Assembly: GCA_025457785.1 (NCBI GenBank)
Contig: JALOTS010000065.1
Span: 1 to 24,013, forward strand
Length of the DNA: 24,013 bases
Source: Pontiellaceae bacterium
Lineage (GTDB): Bacteria > Verrucomicrobiota > Kiritimatiellia > Kiritimatiellales > Tichowtungiaceae
Reading direction: 5' to 3'
Each line of letters begins with the position of its first letter. Positions within the stretch are counted from its first letter, which is position 1. A program made the position numbers and the translations under genes. The notes beneath the pieces are model-generated. The model was not told the DNA's origin, made no database searches, and worked only from the letters and a program-made list of their open reading frames with translations. Shown in pieces: positions 17,676 to 23,851 of the stretch.

Positions 17676-18551
17676 TCAGACAGCTATATGCACATTGCCG
17701 AGGTAAACATATTGCAGTCCGTTGTGTTCTGCAATGCTCTTGGCCTGAAGGAGGCTTTCCAGCGGAGTCGGCGGAGCTTCGTTCCATTCCGGCACGGGCC
17801 GATAGGCGCTGAAATGCCACGGGACATCCGGACCGAGATGGGTGACGGCCCATTTTGTCATGGCATCGATTTCGGCCGGCGAGTCGTTTTTTCCCGGAAT
17901 CAGCAGAGTGGTCACCTCCAAATGAACGTCGGTTTCGTGCCGGATATACATCAGGGTGTCGAGCACCGGCTGAAGGGTCGCGCCGCACAGTTTTTGATAA
18001 AACCGGTCGGTGAAGGCTTTCAAATCAACGTTGGCGGCATCCATGTGCGAATAAAACTCTCTGCGCGGCTCCGGCTCGATCCAGCCGTTGGTCACGGCGA
18101 CGGTTTTGAGTCCCTGTGCATGGCAGACCTTGGCGGTATCGACCGCGAATTCCAGGAAAACCGTCGGTTCGTTGTATGTGAACGCCACACTGGCGCAGGC
18201 GTGACGAATCGCGGCATCGGCGATCTCTTTGGACGTGATCGGCGTCCCTTGCAGTTCGACGGCATGACTCAGGTGGAAATTCTGACAGAATGCGCAGGTC
18301 AGATTGCATCCGACCGTCCCGAAGGATAACGTTTTGGAGCCGGGCAGGAAGTGATAGAGCGGTTTTTTCTCTATCGGGTCAACGGCCATTCCGCAAATCA
18401 GGCCGTACGAGGCCGCGATCAGCTTGCCTCCCCTGCGCTGCCGGATGAGGCAGGCTCCGTGTTTTCCGTCCGCGATGCGGCAATGCCTCGGGCAGAGAGC
18501 GCATTCGATCAGGCCGTCGGGGTTCATCTGCGAGTAAAGTGCTGTTTTCAT
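17676..18551 (-). CDS. amrS: AmmeMemoRadiSam-type radical SAM protein AmrS, C-terminally short
   Basis: 291 residues from the ATG at 18551 (MKTALYSQMNPDG), the usual AmrS start. A longer frame from 18695 would overlap the upstream gene. N-terminal cysteines at 17, 20, 24 and 34 (ECALCPRHC...GAC) and the radical SAM cluster motif C82-N-L-T-C86-A-F-C89 are present. The AFTYNEPTVFLEFAVD, AVTNGWIEPEP and NVDLKAF blocks are also typical. The protein stops at QYVYLGNVHIAV, where homologues normally continue for about 30 residues with a CPxCG zinc-like motif. The AmmeMemo partners (AMMECR1 and Memo domains) are not in the window. The family's reaction is not known to me. It follows the secreted protein gene by 37 nt on the same strand. 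Confidence 0.85.
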   Translation of the reverse strand: MKTALYSQMNPDGLIECALCPRHCRIADGKHGACLIRQRRGGKLIAASYGLICGMAVDPIEKKPLYHFLPGSKTLSFGTVGCNLTCAFCQNFHLSHAVELQGTPITSKEIADAAIRHACASVAFTYNEPTVFLEFAVDTAKVCHAQGLKTVAVTNGWIEPEPRREFYSHMDAANVDLKAFTDRFYQKLCGATLQPVLDTLMYIRHETDVHLEVTTLLIPGKNDSPAEIDAMTKWAVTHLGPDVPWHFSAYRPVPEWNEAPPTPLESLLQAKSIAEHNGLQYVYLGNVHIAV

Positions 18552-18588
18552 AGCGGGAGAATTTCTCCGGAGTGCTTCGCAGTTCGCG

Positions 18589-19647
18589 TCAGTCAGCTCG
18601 ACGAAGAGCGCGGACGCGATAAAACCGCTGCGGACAACTGCCTGCGGACGTGTCGGTAAAGGATAACGTTTCCGTAAAATTTGTAACTTCTGCAATCATC
18701 TGCCAGTTTGTTGATTTGAGATTGGCAATCGCTTCAATCGCACACACATTGCTGACGGGGCAGGTCACTTGAAGGGCTGCGGTTCCATTTGTAACGCCCC
18801 GAAGGGAAACCGACAGCGGGCTGGGAGGATTCGTGATGTTCCTGCTGAACTCCAAGGCATAGAGATCCTTGTAAAGAAAGGCCGGATCAATCTCTATGAA
18901 CGGATCCGCTGTTGCCTGAACGTGCTCATATTCGGCCCTTGATCCGTCGCTGCAGGTAATCGCGGGGTAAACCTTCACGCCGCAGATGCAGAAAAAAGAA
19001 TCGTTGGTTGTGATATTCACTGTAAGAGTCATGTCGTATCCGTCAACCCCCGTTCCAGACACCACAACATTCGTAGCTATGTCGGCGCCGGCACACGAGA
19101 AGGAGGAATAGGCCTCGGCATAGTTGCCGTTGAACTGAGGCGGGGTGACAGATACACTGCTCACACTGCTGACCTCACCTTGAATCCAAACTTTAACCGG
19201 GATCGTAACGCCTTCAGGCGCCCCGGTAAGCGCCCTCACCCTGCCATAACACGACCCTCCCGCCTCTACAACTCCGGGGGATACCATGGGCCAGGCGCCG
19301 TTCCAGTCGACCTCCGCTTCAGCGGTGGCCAACGGACGCACAACAACTTCGGCCGAGGCCACACCGCCGGTGGCATCATACGTCAGCGCTCTGTGAGCAA
19401 GTGACACCTCAGTGGCCCATGATATCCGCTCTGTGCCGCCATTGGGGAACGAATTCGTGGGACCGGAAGACGAGGAGAACTCAAAATTGGTGCTTATGGC
19501 GATATGCGTATTGTTTTCCATACCATAATCATCATATCCATTGGACCACATGTGCCCATACTCGAGTTCCTGTCCCGAGGCAGCCGTGTGCAGCCCGAAA
19601 CAGAAACACAGTAACACAACTGAACGGATAATTCTGTAACCATGCAT
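18589..19647 (-). CDS. Secreted protein of unknown function with C-terminal RFYR module
   Basis: 352 residues from the ATG at 19647, chosen because AAGGAG lies 6 nt upstream; upstream ATGs in frame at 19692 and 19653 are poorly placed. A signal peptide (about 1-25, cleavage near AASG-QE) is followed by a beta-rich, Ser/Thr/Asn/Val-rich body with no enzymatic motif. It includes several cysteines that could form disulphides (GGSCYGRV, SFSCAGAD, FFCICGV, AITCSDG). The last 60 residues (IEAIANLKSTNWQMIAEV...SFTDT...QRFYRVRAL) resemble the C-terminal module of the Ig-like protein at 7376-9439. I do not recognise the rest. It is probably secreted or cell-surface. It precedes amrS on the same strand, but a functional tie is not evident. 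Confidence 0.8.
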   Translation of the reverse strand: MHGYRIIRSVVLLCFCFGLHTAASGQELEYGHMWSNGYDDYGMENNTHIAISTNFEFSSSSGPTNSFPNGGTERISWATEVSLAHRALTYDATGGVASAEVVVRPLATAEAEVDWNGAWPMVSPGVVEAGGSCYGRVRALTGAPEGVTIPVKVWIQGEVSSVSSVSVTPPQFNGNYAEAYSSFSCAGADIATNVVVSGTGVDGYDMTLTVNITTNDSFFCICGVKVYPAITCSDGSRAEYEHVQATADPFIEIDPAFLYKDLYALEFSRNITNPPSPLSVSLRGVTNGTAALQVTCPVSNVCAIEAIANLKSTNWQMIAEVTNFTETLSFTDTSAGSCPQRFYRVRALRRAD

Positions 19648-19779
19648 AGACATCTCCTTTCGTATCATTTCCAAAACGTCAGAGCGTTTCAAAACCTTCG
19701 TCCGGAAATTTTATCATTTTTGCGCGACGAAAAAAAGGATGTTCGCAACCGCTTCGTTTCCAGGCAATTAAAGGGCTTC

Positions 19780-19823
19780 CGCCGTATCCGCGTTCACCTC
19801 GCGGAGTAAAAACTCCAACGGCG
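19780..19823 (+). other. Inverted-repeat region before the thioredoxin-like gene
   Basis: CGCCGT (19780-19785) can pair with ACGGCG (19818-19823). Inside it, CCGCG (19788-19792) can pair with CGCGG (19800-19804), or GGAGT (19803-19807) with ACTCC (19812-19816) around an AAAA loop. The two inner hairpins share bases, so they exclude each other. It lies 29 nt before the leader-peptide reading frame. No T-run follows, so it is not an intrinsic terminator. The remainder of 19648-19851 shows no gene. Confidence 0.35.
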
Positions 19824-19851
19824 AACTTACCCATTATCGGAGGAACCGCTT

Positions 19852-19890
19852 ATGCTCTTCGGCAGTTTACAAAACAGAGGGGGTTTATGA
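19852..19890 (+). CDS. Possible 12-residue leader peptide
   Basis: ATG at 19852 with a strong GGAGGA 7 nt upstream, encoding MLFGSLQNRGGL. Its TGA (19888-19890) overlaps the ATG of the thioredoxin-like gene (19887) in an ATGA arrangement. That layout is typical of translational coupling. No run of one amino acid suggests amino-acid attenuation. It is a prediction from signal placement, with no homology support. Confidence 0.4.
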   Translation: MLFGSLQNRGGL

Positions 19891-20432
19891 AAAAACTGTA
19901 TTGCGTTTTGTTGATTGCCGCCAGCCTCACAGAGATCGCTTTTGCTCAGAATATGGTGAAGGCCGCCGGATCTGGATTTATCAACACCGCCGGGGAAAAA
20001 ATCAAAAATGCGCCGTCCGCAAAAATTATCGGCTTCTATTTTTCCGTACACTGGTGCCTGCCCTGCCGGGCCTTTACGCCGAAACTGGCTGAGTTCTACT
20101 CCGCCTTAAAACGGGACGGCAAGGACATTGAAATCATTTTCGTCAGCTCTGATAACGGGGAAGAAGAAATGATGACCTACATGAAGGAAACCTCCATGCC
20201 GTGGCTGGCTGTTCCATACGACTCCAATGCATCTAAAGCCCTGAAAGAAAAAAATTCTGCAGAAACGTCCGGCCCGTCCATTCCGGCACCCGGAAAAAAA
20301 GAACTGAGGATGGATTATCTAAAAGCGCAAATCCTCGATCTGGACGGAAAAGTCATTAAAATTTTATTCAACCGTGTTGTGGGCCTTGAACAGACGGGAC
20401 AGGGAGAATATAGCGCAAGGTGCGGCGATTGA
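19887..20432 (+). CDS. Exported thioredoxin-fold (nucleoredoxin/tryparedoxin-like) protein
   Basis: 181 residues. A signal peptide (about 1-20, cleavage near AFA-QN) is followed by a thioredoxin-like fold in which GFYFSVHWCLPCRAFTPKLAEFY holds the redox pair C57 and C60 (WCLPC). KDIEIIFVSSDNGEEEMMTYMKE and MPWLAVPYDS are the pattern of the nucleoredoxin/tryparedoxin branch. Normally a V.GIPTL..LD.DG segment with the cis-proline follows. Here there is instead TSGPSIPAPGKKELRMDYL before AQILDLDGKVI, and the C-terminus (GLEQTGQGEYSARCGD) lacks the usual ending. The role would be thiol-disulphide exchange in the periplasm. The ATG has GAGGGGG 3 nt upstream and overlaps the possible leader peptide. 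The gene stands alone on the plus strand. Confidence 0.82.
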   Translation: MKKLYCVLLIAASLTEIAFAQNMVKAAGSGFINTAGEKIKNAPSAKIIGFYFSVHWCLPCRAFTPKLAEFYSALKRDGKDIEIIFVSSDNGEEEMMTYMKETSMPWLAVPYDSNASKALKEKNSAETSGPSIPAPGKKELRMDYLKAQILDLDGKVIKILFNRVVGLEQTGQGEYSARCGD

Positions 20433-20559
20433 GAAGGTTTAGTTGGATGTGTCGAACATGCGGCGGACGGACTCGCGTATCTTCTTCCGCACAACCTGAC
20501 AACTGACGGCCTGCTGCATTTATCCGGGGCGGCTCAACAGGTTCCTTTGCCGCCTTGGT

Positions 20560-21822
20560 TCACCGTCCGTGTTTTTTGGGAGGAACCCAGTCGATCGGCA
20601 GATGCAGAACAGCACGGACAATGCCGTTGCTGACGTGAAAAAGCATAATGAATCCAACGGTATAGGAGGCAATAATCAGTTTACCCGCGCCATGAATTCC
20701 AAACCCGCTGGCAAACCCGGCGCAAATGGTCGCCACCAGCGCCCCGCAGGAAACCACAATCCGCCAGAGGTTTCCGGCCGTTCCCTGTACCGAATCATTC
20801 AGCGAAGCATCCAGATTGCCAACACCCAGCAGGATCATGTGAACAAATCCGAGCATGATACTGATAAAGGCCAGAAAACTGACGGCATAGCCTGAACTGA
20901 CGATAGTCGCGGCAATTTTATTACCGAGAGTGGCTTTGCGGGAGCGGTAAAGCGCCGCGCTGTGTTTTAACGCGGTTTCAACAACCCCGTAGGCCCAGCG
21001 TTTCTGCTGTCGGAAGAGATCGCCCGGAGTGTGCGGCACTTCACAGTCGCAGGTAACGTCAGGACAGTAGGCGATGCGGTAGCCGTTGATGAAAAAACGG
21101 AAGGTAAGCTCCACATCTTCAATCATCGTCTTCGTTTCCCAGCCTTTCATCTCAACCATCGCCTGCCGTTTAATCAGCATGGCGGAACCGCACAGAAAAC
21201 AGGTTTTCATGAACCGGTCAAACAGCGGAAGCATAATAAAATGAGTGACATTGATGATACCGGAGCCGAGCAGTGTGGTCAGGCTTTCATGAACGTCTGT
21301 AATGTGCCAGCGGGCCTGCACGGCCGCCAGGCCGGGATCAGCCGCCGCATGTGCAGCCAGCCGGCGCAGGAAGTCCGGTTCCGGCAGGAAATCAGAATCC
21401 ATCACCAGAATATATTCGCCGGTTGTGTGCTCATTCACATGATTGAGATTACCCGATTTAAAGCCGATCCGGTTGTTGCGCCGCAACACCCGGACCCGGG
21501 GGTTGTGTTCCGCAAAATGGTCGATTTCCTGCATGACATTCAGATTATTGCTGTCGTCTCCCAGCAGGATCTGAAGTTTATTTTCCGGATAATCAAACGC
21601 CATACAGCAGCGGGCGCAGTCCAGCGCGACCAGTTCGTTGCGGGAGGTGATCTGGACCGTAACGGTCGGCAGTTTTTCGTCCGGAACCGGAGGGCTGGAT
21701 CTTTTCCTGCGGCAGGCCAGCACCGAAACCAGCGTCGTGATAAAATAGGTAACGGAAATCACGGTAATCAGTGAAAACAGCGCCGTTGCCAGCCCGTCAA
21801 TCAGTTCGTTTAATATATTCAT
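20560..21822 (-). CDS. Membrane-bound processive family 2 glycosyltransferase
   Basis: 420 residues. One N-terminal membrane segment (about 12-36), a cytoplasmic GT-A domain (about 50-280) and three to four C-terminal segments (about 305-405) are visible. The residues expected of processive GT2 enzymes of the cellulose/hyaluronan/poly-GlcNAc synthase type are all present: D89-D90 (LLGDDSNN), D142-S-D144 (VMDSDFLPEPD), E235-D236 (TMIEDVELT) and Q272-QK-R275-W276 (QQKRW). It would transfer sugar from a nucleotide-sugar to a growing polysaccharide and help export it. The actual sugar cannot be told. It is shorter than BcsA and lacks a PilZ domain. It starts at the ATG at 21822 without a clear ribosome binding site, 21 nt after the Minf_1886-family gene, as the last gene of a three-gene operon. 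No other polysaccharide gene is nearby. Confidence 0.9.
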   Translation of the reverse strand: MNILNELIDGLATALFSLITVISVTYFITTLVSVLACRRKRSSPPVPDEKLPTVTVQITSRNELVALDCARCCMAFDYPENKLQILLGDDSNNLNVMQEIDHFAEHNPRVRVLRRNNRIGFKSGNLNHVNEHTTGEYILVMDSDFLPEPDFLRRLAAHAAADPGLAAVQARWHITDVHESLTTLLGSGIINVTHFIMLPLFDRFMKTCFLCGSAMLIKRQAMVEMKGWETKTMIEDVELTFRFFINGYRIAYCPDVTCDCEVPHTPGDLFRQQKRWAYGVVETALKHSAALYRSRKATLGNKIAATIVSSGYAVSFLAFISIMLGFVHMILLGVGNLDASLNDSVQGTAGNLWRIVVSCGALVATICAGFASGFGIHGAGKLIIASYTVGFIMLFHVSNGIVRAVLHLPIDWVPPKKHGR

Positions 21823-21843
21823 AAAAACAGGATTTCTGAAAAA

Positions 21844-22242
21844 TCAGGTGCGGCGTATTCCGGCTTGCGGGGCAACCGCAGGACGAAACGGTTTACAAAA
21901 GGCTTCGTCAAAATCATACCCGTTGGCAAAATCCGCCCGGCTGTCTTTTTCGGTTTTTCCCAGCAGGCCGGACTCAACCATGTTAAAAACAATTTCGCCG
22001 ACATCTTCCGTGCGCCGGATTCCCCACCCGCTCAAAACGGTTTTCGTCATCGGCCCGAATTCGGAAAGCGCGAACTCACGGATGCCATCAAGCAGTTCCT
22101 GCCCGCTGACATGGCGGGGCTTCTCCAGACGGCGCACGGTGTAATCCAGTCCCGTCCGCACAAAAACGTACGCCTCTGCAGGGTAACGCGGATCGCGGGA
22201 TAAAACAGCCTGCAGAATTTCTTCAGCATTCGGGGTTTTCAT
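21844..22242 (-). CDS. Minf_1886-family protein (Planctomycete/Verrucomicrobia-restricted)
   Basis: 132 residues. I recognise the pattern of a small conserved family restricted to the Planctomycetes/Verrucomicrobia group: SRDPRYPAEAYVFVRTGLDYT, then RHVSGQELLDGIREFAL, FGPMTKTVLSGWGI, EIVFNMVESGLLGKTEKDS and DFANGYDFDEAF. The function is unknown; it has no signal peptide or membrane segment, so it is probably cytoplasmic. Its ATG (22242) overlaps the TGA of the HIT gene in an ATGA arrangement, so translation is coupled. The family identification is from memory of its conserved blocks. It is one of the best taxonomic markers in the window. Confidence 0.85.
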   Translation of the reverse strand: MKTPNAEEILQAVLSRDPRYPAEAYVFVRTGLDYTVRRLEKPRHVSGQELLDGIREFALSEFGPMTKTVLSGWGIRRTEDVGEIVFNMVESGLLGKTEKDSRADFANGYDFDEAFCKPFRPAVAPQAGIRRT

Positions 22243-22652
22243 CCATTCAGCCCTTGACGGATTTTTTCCGCCAGTTTTTCCATTTCAGCCGGATTGTCGT
22301 ATTTTTTTGCCGCCCAGTTCCAGCGGTGTCCATCGCCCTCAAAGCGCGGAATCACATGAAAGTGAAGGTGCGGCACTTCCTGACCCGCCGCCGCCCCGTT
22401 GTTTTGAATAATATTAACGCCATCCGCTCCCAGCCCTCTGATCTGGGCGGCGGCGATCCGCTTGCAAATTCTGATCAGCCCGGCAAGCACCTCGTCGGGC
22501 GTTTCGGTGACCGGATCATAGCAGACTTTCGGAATCACCAGCGTATGACCTTTAATGATCGGACCGATATCCATGAAGGCCAGCGTATGCTCATCTTCAT
22601 AGACAATCACCGCCGGAATTTCCCGATTCACAATTTTTTCAAAAATATTCAT
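22239..22652 (-). CDS. HIT-family nucleotide-binding protein
   Basis: 137 residues from the ATG at 22652 (MNIFEKIVNREIPAVIVYED), the standard HIT start; a longer frame to 22784 is not supported by similarity. The histidine triad reads VPHLHFHVIPRF, and upstream blocks LAFMDIGPIIKGHTLVIPK and GVNIIQNNGAAAGQEV fit the Hint/HinT branch. These enzymes hydrolyse nucleoside phosphoramidates and related nucleotidyl conjugates in the cytoplasm. There is no ribosome binding site, but a good promoter ends 6 nt before the ATG, so translation may be leaderless. The gene heads an operon with the Minf_1886-family gene (4-nt overlap) and the glycosyltransferase. Confidence 0.93.
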   Translation of the reverse strand: MNIFEKIVNREIPAVIVYEDEHTLAFMDIGPIIKGHTLVIPKVCYDPVTETPDEVLAGLIRICKRIAAAQIRGLGADGVNIIQNNGAAAGQEVPHLHFHVIPRFEGDGHRWNWAAKKYDNPAEMEKLAEKIRQGLNG

Positions 22653-22658
22653 GGCGGG

Positions 22659-22687
22659 AATATACCTGAACCGATTCAGATTTCCAA
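22659..22687 (-). promoter_or_regulatory. Promoter of the HIT operon, probably leaderless
   Basis: On the minus strand TTGGAA (22687-22682) and TATATT (22664-22659) are separated by exactly 17 nt. Only six bases (CCCGCC) lie between the -10 box and the ATG at 22652, so transcription would begin at or next to the A of the start codon. This agrees with the absence of a Shine-Dalgarno sequence. Confidence 0.6.
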
Positions 22688-22697
22688 TGTTTGGAAA
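22681..22697. repeat. Inverted repeat TTTCCAA-TGT-TTGGAAA
   Basis: Perfect 7-bp arms (22681-22687 and 22691-22697) around TGT. The left arm contains the -35 box of the HIT promoter, so this may be an operator or part of a dispersed intergenic repeat. No second copy is visible in the window. Confidence 0.55.
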
Positions 22698-22734
22698 AAA
22701 ATAAAAGCGGCACCCGCGATGACGGCGATGCCGC
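22695..22734 (-). terminator. Intrinsic terminator upstream of the HIT promoter, minus strand
   Basis: Read on the minus strand: stem GCGGCA (22734-22729) with TGCCGC (22712-22707), an inner three-base stem, then TTTTATTTTTTT (22706-22695). It is followed within 10 nt by the HIT promoter. No minus-strand gene is visible immediately upstream, so it may insulate the promoter or end an unrecognised small transcript. Confidence 0.65.
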
Positions 22735-22920
22735 CTGGAAAAATCCGGCCAAACGGACGCGAGTTGAAAGCAGTGAAAAAACAACGGAAACGATCGGCGA
22801 AATCACGGGTCTTATGCCGGAAAAAGCCGATAAGCGCCGTTTACTGAGCCTCAACTGCGGACATCGGAACCTGGCATCTTGGTTTTCCGCAGTTAAAAAC
22901 CGGGTTCCTGAAAAGCGCCT
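22735..22920. other. Non-coding stretch with a structured inverted repeat
   Basis: Part of the 360-nt gap between the HIT gene and the lipoprotein gene. AACTGCGGA (22853-22861) pairs with TCCGCAGTT (22886-22894), a perfect 9-bp stem. Within the loop AACC (22868-22871) can pair with GGTT (22881-22884), or GGAACC (22866-22871) can pair with GGTTCC (22903-22908). No supported gene lies here: a frame open at 22691-22924 has only a TTG start and no ribosome binding site. It lies upstream of the lipoprotein promoter, so it is not in that leader. Confidence 0.4.
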
Positions 22921-22949
22921 TTGATCCGGCCAATCATTACGGCTATAAT
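22921..22949 (+). promoter_or_regulatory. Sigma70-type promoter of the lipoprotein gene
   Basis: TTGATC (22921-22926), 17-nt spacer, perfect TATAAT (22944-22949). Transcription would start near 22956, leaving about 57 nt of leader before the ATG at 23013. The leader contains an A/T-rich hairpin (ACAAAAAACTGTTTTTGT around 22963-22980). Confidence 0.6.
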
Positions 22950-23012
22950 GGGCGCACGAAACAAAAAACTGTTTTTGTGAAAACAATATGACGAATTGAC
23001 CCGGAGAACCGT

Positions 23013-23735
23013 ATGAAAAACCTATTCAAAACACTGCTCCGATCCGCTCTGCCCGGTATCCTGCTGACCCTGGCCGCAGGCTGTACAACCGGAACAGCCG
23101 TCTGGAGCAGACCGTCCATTCAACCGCCGCCGGACAACAGACCGGTGTCCATGGACTTTACGCTGTCTCAGTCCGCCGAAGAGGTGAGAAACACCATCGT
23201 GAAAAAAGGATATCTTCCGAAAGCGCGCACCGGCGCCACCGCATCCATCGACCAGCTTATCGATCCTGCCGTGCGGCGGAATTACATCGGAAAAACCGTT
23301 CCGCTGGAACGATACGATGAACTCAGCGGGTCGCTTTGCGAAGTCGATTTGAAATTCAACGGGTATTTCGGTCTGGAAAACATCATCGTCCGGCACATCA
23401 TCCCTTCCGGAAACAGCGGCGGATTACTGGAGTTGTATCTGAAACACTATCCCATGCTGGTTTTTGAAGGCAGCGAAACCGGAGAAAACTTCAATCCGGA
23501 AAAAAACAAATTCGAAAAAATCACCAACACCAACTACCATTTTGACAGCGGAACATACTCCTTCATCCATCTGAATATTCTCCGGACGTACAAAGACGAC
23601 GGACGGTATGAAGAGACGATCACTTTCAACGCGCACGACAGTAATGTCGCGGTACAGGAGGCCTGCAAACACCCCTGCACGGCACCGCCCCGCGACGACT
23701 CTCACGAGGAGTCGCAGGAAAAATGGGAATATTGA
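23013..23735 (+). CDS. Lipoprotein of unknown function
   Basis: 240 residues. The ATG at 23013 has GGAGA 5 nt upstream. The N-terminus is a lipoprotein signal with lipobox LAAGC (Cys24), so it is anchored to a membrane, probably the outer one. The mature part is a polar mixed alpha/beta sequence without recognised motifs. Residues 53-100 (SAEEVRNTIVKKGYLPKARTG...IGKTVPLERYDELSGSL) and 105-200 (LCEVDLKFNGYFGLENIIVRH, then alternating polar/hydrophobic strands) suggest one compact domain. The tail (EACKHPCTAPPRDDSHEESQEKWEY) has two cysteines and is probably flexible. I do not recognise the family. It has its own promoter and no close neighbour on the same strand. Confidence 0.75.
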   Translation: MKNLFKTLLRSALPGILLTLAAGCTTGTAVWSRPSIQPPPDNRPVSMDFTLSQSAEEVRNTIVKKGYLPKARTGATASIDQLIDPAVRRNYIGKTVPLERYDELSGSLCEVDLKFNGYFGLENIIVRHIIPSGNSGGLLELYLKHYPMLVFEGSETGENFNPEKNKFEKITNTNYHFDSGTYSFIHLNILRTYKDDGRYEETITFNAHDSNVAVQEACKHPCTAPPRDDSHEESQEKWEY

Positions 23736-23851
23736 CGGACGCTCTGTGTCCGGCGCCGATCCGGAAAAGCCCAGATACACATTTCCCTGAAAATGATCCG
23801 AATAATTAAGGACAAAATGATGAATAAAAACGACGATCGGAATTTACCGAA

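Noticed and set aside
20528..20554. GGCGGC...GCCGCC hairpin downstream of the thioredoxin-like gene
   Set aside because: The loop is 15 nt and no T-run follows on either strand, so it is not called a terminator.
22691..22924. Open frame of 77 codons on the plus strand
   Set aside because: TTG start, no ribosome binding site, overlaps the minus-strand terminator hairpin and a structured repeat, and no recognisable domain.
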